Under the pieces are notes generated by a model. It did no database searches, had not been told where the DNA came from, and saw nothing but the letters and a program-made list of their open reading frames with translations. Below are positions 25,138 through 35,602 of a DNA stretch of 64,000 nt, piece after piece. This stretch comes from Tabrizicola aquatica (GTDB lineage: Bacteria; Pseudomonadota; Alphaproteobacteria; Rhodobacterales; Rhodobacteraceae). The stretch's first letter is position 1. Each line of letters opens with the position of its first letter. Made by a program: the position numbers and the translations under genes. The stretch covers positions 558,001 through 622,000 of the forward strand of contig NZ_PJON01000001.1 of NCBI RefSeq assembly GCF_002900975.1, read 5' to 3'.

Positions 25138-26319
25138 ATGATCGACCCGTCCCGTTTTCTGTCTGATCTTCACCAGTTGCGCCGCTTTGGGGCCGAAGGC
25201 CGTGGTGTGGTCCGACCGGCCTTCTCGGCCCCCGATCTGGCGGCGCGCGACTGGCTTGCCGGGCGCATGGCCGCAGCGGGGCTGGAGGTCCGGGTGGATG
25301 CGATGGGCAATGTCTTTGGCCTTGCGCCGGGGCGGTCGCTGCTGCTCGGGTCGCATTCCGACACGCAGCCGACCGGGGGCTGGCTGGACGGGGCGCTTGG
25401 CGTGATCGCGGGCCTGGAGGTCGCGCGCGCGGCGCGTGAGGCGAGGGGGCCGGCGATCTCGGTCGTGTCGTTTCAGGATGAAGAGGGGCGTTTCGGCGGC
25501 ACGACCGGATCGGCGGTCTGGTCGGGGGCGCTGTCGCTGGCCGAGGCGGATGGAGTCGAGGATCTGGACGGGATCACCCTGCGCGCGGCGCGACAGGCGC
25601 TTGGTGACCGGGTCACCGGCGAGGTCGATCCGGCGCGGTTCACCGGCTATCTTGAGTTGCACATCGAACAGGGGCCGATTCTGGATGCTGCGGCCGAGCA
25701 GATCGGGGTGGTCACCGATATCGTGGGCTATCGCGAGGTCATGGTCACCTTGTCCGGCCAGCAGAATCATGCGGGCACGACCCCGATGGCCCTGCGGCGG
25801 GATGCGTTTCAGGGGTTGGCTGCCTTCGCGGCGCAACTGAACGACAATCTGCGCAACGTGGTGACGCCGCAGTCGGTCTGGACCATCGGCCACGTCACGC
25901 TAAGCCCCAACGCCGCGTCGATCGTTCCGGGGCAGGCGCAGTTTTCGATGCAGTGGCGCGATGGAGATGAGGCGCGGCTGGAGCGGATGCAGGCTGTCAT
26001 CGAAACCACCCTGCGCGAGGTCGCGCGGGCGACCGGTCTGGATCTGTTTGTCGGGCCAGTGCTGGGCCTTGCGCCGGTGGCGATGGATGCGGCCCTGCGC
26101 GCGCGTCTTGAAGTGGCAGCCGAAGCGGTGGCCCCGGGCCGTTGGCGCCGGATGCCATCGGGCGCCCTGCACGACGCCACCAACGTGGCGTGCCTGATGC
26201 CGGTGGCGATGCTGTTCGTGCCGTCGATCGGCGGGATCAGCCACGCGTTTGAAGAGGACACGGCGGAGGCGGATCTGGTGGCGGGCCTGCGGACCCTGGC
26301 GGCTGCGGCGGGGGTCTGA
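25138..26319 (+). CDS. Zn-dependent hydrolase, hydantoinase/carbamoylase family (M20)
   Basis: This 393-aa enzyme resembles N-carbamoyl-L-amino-acid hydrolases and allantoate amidohydrolases. Metal-ligand motifs are [18 protein letters not shown] (about 70-87), QDEEGRFGG with the catalytic Glu, LELHIEQGP with a metal His, and [10 protein letters not shown] near the end. The ATG at 25138 sets a normal N-terminus ([18 protein letters not shown]). It stands alone between the inositol cluster and tRNA-Asn. A paralogue of the same family is at 44236, so the two probably have different carbamoyl or ureido substrates. Confidence 0.85.
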   Translation: MIDPSRFLSDLHQLRRFGAEGRGVVRPAFSAPDLAARDWLAGRMAAAGLEVRVDAMGNVFGLAPGRSLLLGSHSDTQPTGGWLDGALGVIAGLEVARAAREARGPAISVVSFQDEEGRFGGTTGSAVWSGALSLAEADGVEDLDGITLRAARQALGDRVTGEVDPARFTGYLELHIEQGPILDAAAEQIGVVTDIVGYREVMVTLSGQQNHAGTTPMALRRDAFQGLAAFAAQLNDNLRNVVTPQSVWTIGHVTLSPNAASIVPGQAQFSMQWRDGDEARLERMQAVIETTLREVARATGLDLFVGPVLGLAPVAMDAALRARLEVAAEAVAPGRWRRMPSGALHDATNVACLMPVAMLFVPSIGGISHAFEEDTAEADLVAGLRTLAAAAGV

Positions 26320-26348
26320 GGTCCCTGCCGCCCGCGGTCCCAAAGAAG

Positions 26349-26380
26349 AAAAGCCCCGCAATGACGCGGGGCTTTTTCTT
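26349..26380 (+). terminator. Rho-independent terminator
   Basis: An AAAGCCCCGC / GCGGGGCTTT stem with a five-base loop is followed by a T-rich run, 30 bp after the hydrolase stop. The A-rich left flank would also give a U tract on the minus strand, so it may terminate the tRNA-Asn transcript as well. Confidence 0.9.
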
Positions 26381-26406
26381 TTGTCTGCAAGCCTTTGGGG
26401 CTTAAC

Positions 26407-26481
26407 TGGCTCCGGCGGTAGGGATCGAACCTACGACCAATTGATTAACAGTCAACTGCTCTACCGCTGAGCTACGCCGGA
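26407..26481 (-). tRNA. tRNA-Asn (GTT)
   Basis: The 75-nt minus-strand sequence folds as a cloverleaf: acceptor TCCGGCG/CGCCGGA, D arm GCTC/GAGC, anticodon stem GTTGA/TCAAT with loop CTGTTAA (anticodon GTT), and T arm GTAGG/CCTAC with TTCGATC. The CCA end is encoded. Confidence 0.97.
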
Positions 26482-26549
26482 ACACGGGGCGCGTATAGCA
26501 AGGCGGTTGGGGGGCGGCAAGGGGCAAAAGTGCGAAAAGTTGTGGCGCG

Positions 26550-27416
26550 TCAGATGCGGTGGAAATGCGGGTCGGCAGAGGCGGCGGGATCGGCGGCGAC
26601 CAGGCTTCTTGCGGCAAGATCAATGAGATGCGCCAGCACGTTCTGGCGGGCGGCGGGCCAGAGGTGGCGCGGGGTGTCCTGGTAGATCCGGGCGGTCAAC
26701 TCGGTCGGGGTGGCGGGGCCGTCGGTCAGGGCGGAGAGGACGGCAGCCTCACGCTCCTGCCGGTGGCGGATCAGGGCGGCAAGGCGGGCGGGCGGGTCCT
26801 CGACCGGATCGCCGTGACCGGGCAGAAGCTGGCGCCAGCGGGTCGCGGCCAGACGGTGGAGGGCAGCCATATAGTCGGTCATGTCGCCATCGGGCGGGGC
26901 CACGATGCTGCTGGACCAGCCCATCACATGGTCGCCGGAGAAGAGCAGCTCCCCCAGCGCCAGGCAGATGTGGCTGCCCAGGTGGCCGGGGGTGTGGAGG
27001 ACCGAAATCTCCCAGTCGGGGCCGGTCAGGCGGTCGCCGTCGGCCAGGCGGCGGTCGGGGGTGAAGGCGGGGTCCAGGCCTTCGGCCGCGGGGGGCAGGC
27101 GGTCGGCCCAGGCGGCCATGCGGGGGCTGCGCCCCTCGGTCGCGGTGCCGAAGGCCAGAACCTCGGCCCCCGTCGCGGCGGCAAGGCGCGGGGCCAAGGC
27201 GGAATGGTCGCGGTGGGCGTGGGTGACGATGATGCGGGCAACCGGACGGCCGGCGGCGGCGGCCAGGATCGCGGTCAGGTGGTCGTCTAGGTCGGGGCCG
27301 GGGTCGATCACGGCAAGCTCTGCCCCGCCGACAAGGTAGGTGTTGGTCCCGGGTCCGGTAAGGGGCGAGGGGTTCGGCGCCAGAAGCCGCAGCACCGGGG
27401 GATCAGAGCGCGACAT
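26550..27416 (-). CDS. MBL-fold metallo-hydrolase (LACTB2-like)
   Basis: The product (288 aa) has the metallo-beta-lactamase fold. The metal-binding motif THAHRDHSALAPRL follows an initial GPGTNTYLVGG and an IDPGPD strand; further metal ligands are in HTPGHLGSHI and FSGDHVMGW. The C-terminal region resembles the winged-helix extension of LACTB2-type proteins, which act as hydrolases or nucleases. The ATG at 27416 is preferred over one at 27467. It is divergent from the histidine kinase gene, with 44 bp between starts. The substrate is unknown. Confidence 0.85.
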   Translation of the reverse strand: MSRSDPPVLRLLAPNPSPLTGPGTNTYLVGGAELAVIDPGPDLDDHLTAILAAAAGRPVARIIVTHAHRDHSALAPRLAAATGAEVLAFGTATEGRSPRMAAWADRLPPAAEGLDPAFTPDRRLADGDRLTGPDWEISVLHTPGHLGSHICLALGELLFSGDHVMGWSSSIVAPPDGDMTDYMAALHRLAATRWRQLLPGHGDPVEDPPARLAALIRHRQEREAAVLSALTDGPATPTELTARIYQDTPRHLWPAARQNVLAHLIDLAARSLVAADPAASADPHFHRI

Positions 27417-27460
27417 GCCGGCCTTTCCAAGCGGGGCGGGGGCGGCTAGGCTGGCGGGTG

Positions 27461-28768
27461 ATGGCAAGTCTCAAGCGGTTCCTTCCCCGGGGTCTTTACT
27501 GGCGCGCGGCGCTGATCCTGATCGTGCCCATCGTCACGATCCAGCTTGTGGTGTCCACCGAATTCATCCGCCGGCATTACGAGCGGGTGACCCAGCAGTT
27601 GACCGAGGGCGTGGCGCTGGAACTGGTGCTGTTGCAGCAGGAGATCGCGGCGGCGGGGTCGGTGGAGGCGGCGCGGGCGGTGGTGGTGCCCCTGGCGCAG
27701 TCGTTGGAGATCATGCTGACCCTGCCGGCAGGGCCGGATGCGCCGGTCGAGGACCGGGTCGGGTTCCTGGACCTGTCCGGCCGGGCCATTGTCGATACGC
27801 TGCGGGCCGAGGTGCCGGGGCTGGTGGCGGTGGATGTGACGGATGAGGAGCGGGTGGTGAACCTGCGCCTTGATACGGCGGTCGGGCCAGTGCAGGCGCA
27901 GATCGTGCGCCGGCGGATGGCAGCGACCAATCCGCACCAGCTTTTGGTGCTGATGATCTTCACCTCGCTGCTGATGACGGCGGTTGCGTTTGTGTTTCTG
28001 CGCAACCAGTTGCGGCCGATTACCAAGCTGGCCAAGGCGGCCGAGGATTTCGGCAAGGGTCGCACGGTGCCCTACCGGCCGCGCGGCGCCTTGGAGGTGC
28101 GGGCGGCTGGCCGGGCGTTCCTGGACATGCGCGAGCGGATCGAGCGGCAGATCGAGCAGCGGACGCTGATGCTGTCGGGGGTCAGCCACGACCTGCGCAC
28201 GCCGCTGACGCGGTTGCGTCTGGGCCTGGCGATGCTGCCCGAGGACGAAGAGGTGGCCGATCTGCAGGCGGATGTCGCGCAGATGGAGCGGATGGTGGAC
28301 GAGTTCCTGGCCTTTGTCCGCGGCGACGCCATGGAGGGGACCGAGCCCACTGATGCGGTGGCATTGGTCCAGGGGATTGCCGAGCGGGCAGGCGCAGTGC
28401 TTGCCGAAGTGCGCGGCACGCCGGCGCTGGTGCAGATGCGGCCGCAGGCGGTGACGCGGGCGGTGGAGAACCTGGTCTCGAACGCCCGTCGCTTTGGCCG
28501 GCGGGTCGAGATCGGCCTGTGGTTCCGCGAGGGCAGCCTGTGGATCACGGTCGAGGATGACGGCCCCGGCATCCCCCCCGAAAAGCGCGACGAGGCGCTG
28601 CGGCCGTTCACGCGGCTGGATGCCTCACGCGATCCGAACCAGGGCGGCGGGGTGGGGCTGGGGTTGTCGATCGCCTCGGACATCGCACTCAGCCACGGGG
28701 GCGCATTGCGGCTGGGGCAAAGCGCGCGGCTGGGCGGGCTGAAGGCCGAGTTGACCCTGGCGCGGTGA
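27461..28768 (+). CDS. Sensor histidine kinase, EnvZ-like
   Basis: This is a 435-aa membrane kinase. It has a first membrane span (about 15-33), a periplasmic sensor region (34-165), a second span (about 166-186) and a HAMP domain. The HisKA domain has the phosphorylated H243 in GVSHDLRTPLTRLRL, and the HATPase domain has ENLVSNARRFG, VEDDGPGIPP and GGVGLGLSIASDI. The architecture matches EnvZ-type osmosensing kinases. The start is the ATG at 27461, next to an in-frame GTG at 27458. No response regulator gene is adjacent, so the partner must be encoded elsewhere. Confidence 0.9.
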   Translation: MASLKRFLPRGLYWRAALILIVPIVTIQLVVSTEFIRRHYERVTQQLTEGVALELVLLQQEIAAAGSVEAARAVVVPLAQSLEIMLTLPAGPDAPVEDRVGFLDLSGRAIVDTLRAEVPGLVAVDVTDEERVVNLRLDTAVGPVQAQIVRRRMAATNPHQLLVLMIFTSLLMTAVAFVFLRNQLRPITKLAKAAEDFGKGRTVPYRPRGALEVRAAGRAFLDMRERIERQIEQRTLMLSGVSHDLRTPLTRLRLGLAMLPEDEEVADLQADVAQMERMVDEFLAFVRGDAMEGTEPTDAVALVQGIAERAGAVLAEVRGTPALVQMRPQAVTRAVENLVSNARRFGRRVEIGLWFREGSLWITVEDDGPGIPPEKRDEALRPFTRLDASRDPNQGGGVGLGLSIASDIALSHGGALRLGQSARLGGLKAELTLAR

Positions 28769-29011
28769 AGGTGGGCGGGGTAGGGCCTATGGCCGGAGGT
28801 GTCCGGTGGAAAACGGGGGGCATTGCCCACGCCATGGGCCGAACTGGCCGCCGATGTGTTCGCGCGGTTCTACCCGGATCAGAGCGCAGGTCGGCTCGTG
28901 GGGTTCTTGGCCATGCGATGCGCCAAGAAAGTCGGCTAGGGGGCGCACCCCCGCCGGGGACCCAGAGGCCGGCCCGACAGGGGCGTTCGTGGGGGCCGGG
29001 CCGCGCCGAGG

Positions 29012-29497
29012 TTACTTCGACGCGCCGAAGTTGATGACCCAATGCAGCTTGTTGTCTGGCGCGTCGGAGAGGGCGATGCCGATCCCGACCTCGCGCACCT
29101 TGCCAAGCAGGATGTTGCTGCGGTGCTTGGGCGAGTTCATCCACCACTCCACCGCCCGGGCCCCGGTGCCGAAGCCGCGTCCGGTGTTTTCAGCCGCGGC
29201 GCGGAACTTGTAGCCCGCTTTGCGCAGCCGGGTCTTGAGCGTGCCACCATCCGAGGAATCATGGCTGATCGACCGGCGGCGCGCATTGTCGCAGGCATGT
29301 CCCTGTGCGGCCTTGTCCAGCTTGGTGGACAGCTTGAACGCCGGCAGGCCATGCGCCTTGCGTTCGGCGTTGAGGTGGCTCAGCACCTCTTGCTGCAGCG
29401 CGTCGGCATTGGATGGCAGGATGCAGCCGGCCAGGGCAGGCGCGGATGACAGAAGGACCGCAGCCACAAGGGCCGCAAAGGTGGACTGGAAGGACAT
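29012..29497 (-). CDS. Secreted CAP (SCP/PR-1) domain protein
   Basis: This 161-aa secreted protein has a signal peptide (cleavage near APALA-GC, residue 23). The CAP fold features are HLNAERKAHGLPAF, DKAAQGHACDNARR, a GYKFRAAAENTGRG segment and VEWWMNSPKHRSNIL near the C-terminus, where the family's His and Glu residues occur. The ATG at 29497 is chosen because the signal peptide starts there. CAP proteins are found in many secreted contexts, and no activity can be assigned. Confidence 0.85.
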   Translation of the reverse strand: MSFQSTFAALVAAVLLSSAPALAGCILPSNADALQQEVLSHLNAERKAHGLPAFKLSTKLDKAAQGHACDNARRRSISHDSSDGGTLKTRLRKAGYKFRAAAENTGRGFGTGARAVEWWMNSPKHRSNILLGKVREVGIGIALSDAPDNKLHWVINFGASK

Positions 29498-29698
29498 GGG
29501 CAAATTCCCCGTAACTTGCTGGCATCCGTTCTGACGGGTCACTGCGGCTGCAATCGGGCGGATTGTGGCGGAACCGTGGAATTCGCGGGAAACTGTTCGG
29601 GCCATGGCAATTCACGGTTGCATGGCCGGGCCAGCGAAAACGTGACAATCATTGCAGCGGCTTTGTGCCATATCTGTCACGTTCCACAGGGGTAAGCC

Positions 29699-30307
29699 AT
29701 GCTTGACGGGATGATGCGCGGGGTGATCGATGCGCCGCTGAACCGGGGCGGGCGTTGGCTGGCGGCGCGGGGGGCCTCGGCCGATCTGGTGACGGTGGTC
29801 GGCCTTGTGCTGGGGCTGGCTGCGGCGGGGCTGGTGGCGATCGGCTGCTCGGGGCTGGAGGTGGCGGCGCTGGTGCTGGCCAGCCGCCTGGCCGATGGGC
29901 TGGATGGCGCGGTGGCGCGGGCGCGGGGCAAGTCGGATTTCGGCGGCTATCTGGATATCGTCTGCGATTTCGCCTTTTACGGCGCGATCCCGCTGGCCTT
30001 CGTCCTGGCCGACCCGGCGCTGAACGGCGCGGCGGGGGCTTTTCTGCTGGCCAGTTTCTATGTGAACGGGGCGACGTTCCTGGGCTATGCCGTGCTGGCG
30101 GCCAAGCGCGGGATGGAGACGCGCAGCCGGGGGGAGAAGTCGCTGTATTTCACCGCGGGCCTGTTGGAGGGGACCGAGACGATCCTGTTCTTCCTGCTGA
30201 TCGCCATGGTGCCGGCGCTGTTCGTGCCCGCGGCCTGGATCTTTGGCGCGCTGTGCCTGGTGACGGCCCTGGCGCGAGTCCTGCTGGCCGCGCGAAGTTT
30301 CCGCTAG
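29699..30307 (+). CDS. CDP-alcohol phosphatidyltransferase family protein
   Basis: The 202-aa inner-membrane enzyme carries the family signature: LADGLDGAVARARG (about 61-74), a spacer, then GGYLDIVCDFAFYG with the paired aspartates. This site transfers a phosphatidyl group from CDP-diacylglycerol to an alcohol. About five to six membrane spans are visible. The acceptor (glycerol phosphate, inositol, serine or other) cannot be told from the motif. Its last four bases overlap the end of the convergent photolyase-like gene. Confidence 0.85.
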   Translation: MLDGMMRGVIDAPLNRGGRWLAARGASADLVTVVGLVLGLAAAGLVAIGCSGLEVAALVLASRLADGLDGAVARARGKSDFGGYLDIVCDFAFYGAIPLAFVLADPALNGAAGAFLLASFYVNGATFLGYAVLAAKRGMETRSRGEKSLYFTAGLLEGTETILFFLLIAMVPALFVPAAWIFGALCLVTALARVLLAARSFR

Positions 30308-31467
30308 CCCATCACCGCCTCGCGAAAGCGGAAGAAGCCGTGGGTCGCATGGGGCCAGGCGTCGCGGTCGTGGTCGCGCAGGACGCGGGCCACCGTGATG
30401 CCCTGGGGACGGGCAAGGCGGGTCAGTTCGGCAAGACGCGACGCAATCGGCCCGGTCGGGGCGTAGGGGGTGACGATCTGCGCCGCGCCCTGGGCCTGGG
30501 CCTGGGCCAGAACCTCGGCCGTGCTTGTCAGGATCGGCGCATCGGGGGCCTGAAGCCGGGCAAGGGCATCGGCGATGGCGCCTTGGGTGAAGCGGTGGAC
30601 GGGGCCAGCCACGGCACGGGGCGAACGGCCGGCCACATCGGTCAGCACCGCCATGGCGCGGGGGCGCAGGCCCTGGGCCAGAATGAACTCGGGGCTGAGA
30701 TCCTCTTCCGTGACCAGGAGGAGGCTGGGCAGCGTCGGGTCCCAGGCTTCGCCTTGCGGGGCGGGGCCGGGGGCGGGCAAGGGTTGCATGGGCAGGGGTG
30801 GGGCCGAGGGGGCGAGCCCCTCGGGCGAAAAAAGGCCCTGGGTGTTTTGGCGGATATTGTCCGCGGTGGCGAGGTAGGTCTTGCCGGGCGTGTGCAGCCC
30901 CGCCACCCAGCGCCAGGACAGGGTGTTCGAGGCCGGGTCGCCGTCGATCAGATGGCGCAGGAAGAAGTCGGCCCCCAACTCCCACGGAAGGCGCAGGGTG
31001 AAGATCCAGATCGAGGCGAACCACATCCGGGCGTGATTGTGCAGATAGCCGGTGGCGGCCAGTTCTTGCGCCCAGTGGTCGAAGCCGTCGATCCCGGTCT
31101 CGCCCAGCATGGCCGCCTCGGCCCGTGCGGCAAGGCCCGGCTCCGCCGCCAGCCGGTTCAGCGCCGCCTGCACCCCTTGCCGGTAAGCGGTCCAAAGGCC
31201 GGGCCGCAACTCCAGCCAGCCCTTCCAGTAGGTGCGCCACCAGACTTCGGCCAGGAATTTCTCGGCGCCTTGGGGATGGGCGCGGAGGGTGGCCTCGATC
31301 ACCTCGGCTTCGGTTACCAGGCGGTGCCGCAGCCAGGGCGAGAGGCCGGAGACATGCGGGTGGCCGGGCAGGTCAAGGTTGCGCAGGCTGGCATAGTCGC
31401 GCCCCGCCTGGGGCAGGAAGCGGACAAGCCGGGCAAGCCCTTCGGTGCGGGTCGGGTTCAGGTCCAT
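30304..31467 (-). CDS. Photolyase/cryptochrome-like protein with reversed domain order
   Basis: Residues 1-217 match the helical FAD-binding half of photolyases: FLAEVWWRTYWKGWLE (71-86), ATGYLHNHARMWFASIWIF (138-156), GDPASNTLSWRWVAGLHTPG (176-195) and YLATADNIRQNTQGLF. In photolyases this half normally follows an alpha/beta domain, but here it comes first. After a Pro/Ala-rich linker (218-243) a 140-residue alpha/beta region follows, ending DAWPHATHGFFRFREAV, which resembles the end of the usual N-terminal domain. The protein therefore looks circularly permuted. DNA repair or blue-light sensing is possible; catalytic ability is unknown. Confidence 0.75.
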   Translation of the reverse strand: MDLNPTRTEGLARLVRFLPQAGRDYASLRNLDLPGHPHVSGLSPWLRHRLVTEAEVIEATLRAHPQGAEKFLAEVWWRTYWKGWLELRPGLWTAYRQGVQAALNRLAAEPGLAARAEAAMLGETGIDGFDHWAQELAATGYLHNHARMWFASIWIFTLRLPWELGADFFLRHLIDGDPASNTLSWRWVAGLHTPGKTYLATADNIRQNTQGLFSPEGLAPSAPPLPMQPLPAPGPAPQGEAWDPTLPSLLLVTEEDLSPEFILAQGLRPRAMAVLTDVAGRSPRAVAGPVHRFTQGAIADALARLQAPDAPILTSTAEVLAQAQAQGAAQIVTPYAPTGPIASRLAELTRLARPQGITVARVLRDHDRDAWPHATHGFFRFREAVMG

Positions 31468-31633
31468 GTCCGGGGTCTAGGCTGGCGCGGCGCAATTTCA
31501 ATCCGGCAGGACGGCAGGTCGCAGGGGGCCGGGAAATCGGCGGGGCTGCCCTTGCAGGCCCCGTGCCACCCCACTAAGACTCTGGCAATACATTTGGCGA
31601 TATTCCTGGCGAGACACGAAGAGGCAGGCCCCG

Positions 31634-32266
31634 ATGCGCGATCCCGTTGACCACTACATGAACACGCTCGTCCCCATGGTCGTCGAACAGACCAGCCGGG
31701 GGGAACGCGCCTACGACATCTTCAGCCGCATGCTGAAAGAGCGGATCATCTTTCTGGGCGGCCCGGTCCATGACGGGATGTCCAGCCTGATCTGCGCCCA
31801 GCTGCTGTTCCTGGAATCGGAGAACCCGACCAAGGAAATCAGCATGTACATCAACAGCCCCGGCGGCGTGGTGACCTCGGGCCTGTCGATCTATGACACG
31901 ATGCAGTACATCCGGCCCAAGGTCTCGACCCTGGTGATCGGGCAGGCGGCGTCGATGGGGTCGCTGTTGCTGACGGCGGGCGAAAAGGGGATGCGCTTCT
32001 CGCTGCCGAACAGCCGCGTGATGGTGCACCAGCCGAGCGGGGGCTATCAGGGCCAGGCGACGGATATCATGATCCACGCGCGGGAAACCGAAAAGCTGAA
32101 GCGCCGGTTGAACGAGATCTACGTGCGTCACACCGGCAACGACTACGACACGGTCGAAGCCGCGCTGGAGCGGGACAACTTCATGTCGGCCGAAGATGCC
32201 AAGGCCTGGGGTCTGATCGACCAGATCCTGGAAAGCCGCGGCAAGGCCGACGATACGTCGAAGTGA
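31634..32266 (+). CDS. clpP: ATP-dependent Clp protease proteolytic subunit
   Basis: ClpP forms the barrel-shaped serine protease that works with ClpX. The 210-aa protein has the catalytic Ser107 in [10 protein letters not shown], His132 in MVHQPSGG and Asp181 in ERDNFM, together with [16 protein letters not shown]. The length and the position before clpX are standard. A terminator-like hairpin separates the two genes, so clpX may also be expressed on its own. Confidence 0.98.
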   Translation: MRDPVDHYMNTLVPMVVEQTSRGERAYDIFSRMLKERIIFLGGPVHDGMSSLICAQLLFLESENPTKEISMYINSPGGVVTSGLSIYDTMQYIRPKVSTLVIGQAASMGSLLLTAGEKGMRFSLPNSRVMVHQPSGGYQGQATDIMIHARETEKLKRRLNEIYVRHTGNDYDTVEAALERDNFMSAEDAKAWGLIDQILESRGKADDTSK

Positions 32267-32272
32267 TCGGAT

Positions 32273-32304
32273 CCCCCCGGAGGTTGAACCTGCGGGGGGT
32301 TTTT
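32273..32304 (+). terminator. Rho-independent terminator between clpP and clpX
   Basis: CCCCCC and GGGGGG arms enclose an inner AGGTT/AACCT pair and are followed by five T residues, seven bases after the clpP stop. Confidence 0.85.
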
Positions 32305-32383
32305 CGGATTGTGGTGGCCGGGGGCTTGTCCTAGACTTTGCCCGTAAGCCCGTGACAACGGACTGGTGTCCAGAGGACTTTGG

Positions 32384-33643
<1,260 letters not shown>

Positions 33644-33660
33644 CCCGCCGCACCAGTGAA

Positions 33661-33684
33661 AGGCGGGCCCCGGCCCGCCTTTTT
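33661..33684 (+). terminator. Rho-independent terminator after clpX
   Basis: A perfect 9-bp stem AGGCGGGCC / GGCCCGCCT with a two-base centre is followed by T residues, 18 bp after the clpX stop. Confidence 0.92.
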
Positions 33685-33774
33685 CCTTGGCGAAGCACGG
33701 CTTGCCGTCCGGCTAGGCCCTAGACCTTCGCCCCGCTTTCCGCCATATCAGGGCCAAAGATCCGGAGGCCGCCC

Positions 33775-34149
33775 ATGTATTTCCTGAAACGCCTGCTGAC
33801 CTGGTGGAACAGCCAGACCATCGGCACTCAGCTTTTCACCGCACGCAAGGGTGTTCGGGTCGGGGAAGATGAGGCGGGGAACATCTTTTACCAGACCCGC
33901 GATGGCGTGCGGCGCTGGGTGATCTTCAACGGCGACATGGAAGCCTCGCGCGTGTCGCCGGACTGGCACGGCTGGCTGCACCACACCTGGGACGAGCCGC
34001 CGACCAAGGCTCCGCTCAAGCACAAGTCCTGGCAGAAGCCGCATCAGGAGAACCTGACCGGCACCGAGGCGGCCTATGCGCCCCCCGGCTCGATCCGCCG
34101 GACCGAACCGGTGGCGCGTCGCGACTATGAGGCGTGGCAGCCCGAGTGA
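33775..34149 (+). CDS. NADH:ubiquinone oxidoreductase subunit, NDUFA12 family
   Basis: This 124-aa accessory subunit of respiratory complex I is shared by alphaproteobacteria and mitochondria (B17.2/NDUFA12). Recognisable segments are [35 protein letters not shown] and [14 protein letters not shown]. It is encoded away from the main nuo operon, the usual alphaproteobacterial arrangement, and its stop overlaps the mlaD start (TGATG). It probably works in assembly or stability of the peripheral arm. Confidence 0.92.
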   Translation: MYFLKRLLTWWNSQTIGTQLFTARKGVRVGEDEAGNIFYQTRDGVRRWVIFNGDMEASRVSPDWHGWLHHTWDEPPTKAPLKHKSWQKPHQENLTGTEAAYAPPGSIRRTEPVARRDYEAWQPE

Positions 34150-34622
34150 TGGCCTACGAGAAGGCAGAGATTGTCACCGGTGCCGCGGTTCTGGCCGTGG
34201 CGCTTGGCTTTGCGGTTTACGCCGCACAAGGCGCGGGGCTGGGGCGGCAACCCGACAGCTATCCGCTGACCGCAAGCTTCCGCTCGGTCGAGGGGATCGC
34301 GGTCGGATCGGACGTGCGGCTGGCCGGGGTCAAGGTCGGCACGATCACCAGCCTAGAGCTGAACCCCGAGACCTTCTTCGCCGATGCCACGATCAGTTTG
34401 CGCAATGACGTGCTGCTGCCGACCGATTCCACCATCCTGATCTCGTCCGAGGGTCTGCTTGGCGGCAATTTCGTCGAGCTTCTGCCCGGCGGCGCGCTGG
34501 AGACCCTGGCTGCGGGCGAGGAGATCGAGGATACGCAGGGCGCGGTTGGGTTGATTTCGCTTTTGATGAAATTCGTCGGCGGTGAGGGCGAAGCCGCCCC
34601 CGCCGATCCGGTCGCCCCATGA
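34149..34622 (+). CDS. mlaD: Outer-membrane lipid asymmetry protein MlaD
   Basis: MlaD is the membrane-anchored lipid-binding subunit of the MlaFEDB retrograde phospholipid transporter. The 157-aa protein has one N-terminal span (about 8-26) and an MCE domain: YPLTASFRSVEGIAVGSDVR, LAGVKVGTITSLEL and SSEGLLGGNFVELLPGG. A hydrophobic LISLLMKFVGG segment near the end fits the central-pore helix. It overlaps both neighbours, so the three genes are translationally coupled. No mlaF or mlaE is next to it. Confidence 0.9.
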   Translation: MAYEKAEIVTGAAVLAVALGFAVYAAQGAGLGRQPDSYPLTASFRSVEGIAVGSDVRLAGVKVGTITSLELNPETFFADATISLRNDVLLPTDSTILISSEGLLGGNFVELLPGGALETLAAGEEIEDTQGAVGLISLLMKFVGGEGEAAPADPVAP

Positions 34623-35002
34623 GGGCGCTGGCCCTTCTATTGGCGCTGGCCACCCCGGTCGCCGCCCAGGAAGTTGCCGATTCCCCCGGGGCATCGCTGC
34701 GCTTTCTGGACAAGCTGACCAGCGAGACCGGCGATGTGACGCTGAGTGTCGGCCAAGCGGCCAAGTTCGGGCGACTGGTCGTGCGGCTGGATAGCTGCCG
34801 CTATCCGGTGGCCAACCCCGCCTCGGACAGCGAGGCGCATGTGACGATCATCGAGGAGACGACGCAAAGCCAGCTTTTCGCGGGCTGGATGCTGGCGTCA
34901 TCCCCGGCGCTGTCGGCGCTGGACCATCCGCGCTATGACGTCTGGGTGCTGTCCTGCGTGCTGCCGGATGCGCCGGCGGAAGAAGCGGCGCCAGAAGAAT
35001 AA
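34619..35002 (+). CDS. DUF2155 domain secreted protein
   Basis: The 127-aa product has a signal peptide (cleavage near TPVAA-QE, residue 17) and a DUF2155 domain: RFLDKLTSETGDVTLSVGQ, then LVVRLDSCRYPV and LFAGWMLASSPALSALDHP, closing with VWVLSC. The two cysteines may pair in the periplasm. It starts inside the mlaD stop. Its last 70 bp overlap the 3' end of the convergent aat gene. Function is unknown. Confidence 0.85.
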   Translation: MRALALLLALATPVAAQEVADSPGASLRFLDKLTSETGDVTLSVGQAAKFGRLVVRLDSCRYPVANPASDSEAHVTIIEETTQSQLFAGWMLASSPALSALDHPRYDVWVLSCVLPDAPAEEAAPEE

Positions 35003-35601
35003 TCCGCCGGATCGAAGCGCGCGTTGCCCTCCAGCGCCTCGGCCAGACGCTTGTGATAGTCCGCGCGGGGGATTTCGATCCCGCCTAGGCTGGCAAGGTG
35101 CGGGGTCAGGAACTGGGTGTCGAACAGCCGGAAGCCGCCCGCGGTCAACCCCCGGACCGCATGGGCCAGCGCGATCTTCGAGGCATCCGTCACGCGGCTG
35201 AACATGCTTTCCCCGAAGAAAGCCGCGCCCAGCGTCACGCCATAGACCCCGCCGACCAGGCGGTCGCCGGCCCAGACCTCGATAGAATGGGCCCGGCCAA
35301 GGGCGTGAAGCTGTTCGTACAGCGCCTGGATGCGGTGGCTGATCCAGGTTTCGTCCCGCTCGGCGCAGGCCGCGACCACCTGGGAAAAGGCGCGGTCGGC
35401 GGTGACCTGGAACGCGCCAGACCGCAGCCGGCGCGCGAGCGAGCGCGAGATGTGAAAGCCGTCCAAGGGCAGGATGCCGCGGCGGCGCGGGTCGATCCAG
35501 TGGATTTCACTGTCATGGCGGCCTTCGGCCATGGGAAAGATGCCCATGGCATAGGCGCGCAGCAGGATCTGCGGGGTGATATCCTCGACCGGGTTCGGCA
35601 T
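34933..35601 (-). CDS. aat: Leucyl/phenylalanyl-tRNA-protein transferase
   Basis: Aat adds Leu or Phe to N-terminal Arg or Lys of proteins and marks them for ClpAP degradation (N-degron pathway). The 222-aa protein has LLRAYAMGIFPMAEG, IHWIDPRRRGILPLDGFHIS, GVYGVTLGAAFFGESMFSR and TDASKIALAHAVRGL. The ATG at 35601 has AAAGGA seven bases upstream. That ribosome site lies inside the right arm of a perfect hairpin, so translation may be controlled by RNA structure. The last 20 or so residues (Ser/Gly/Ala-rich) are encoded opposite the DUF2155 gene and look like a non-conserved extension. Confidence 0.92.
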   Translation of the reverse strand: MPNPVEDITPQILLRAYAMGIFPMAEGRHDSEIHWIDPRRRGILPLDGFHISRSLARRLRSGAFQVTADRAFSQVVAACAERDETWISHRIQALYEQLHALGRAHSIEVWAGDRLVGGVYGVTLGAAFFGESMFSRVTDASKIALAHAVRGLTAGGFRLFDTQFLTPHLASLGGIEIPRADYHKRLAEALEGNARFDPADYSSGAASSAGASGSTQDSTQTS

Positions 35602-35602
35602 C

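Noticed and set aside
28799-28939. A 46-aa frame after the EnvZ-like kinase (contains ARFYPDQSAGRLVGFLAMR)
   Set aside because: The peptide looks somewhat protein-like and could be a gene remnant, but the GTG start is weak and no family is recognised, so it is not called.
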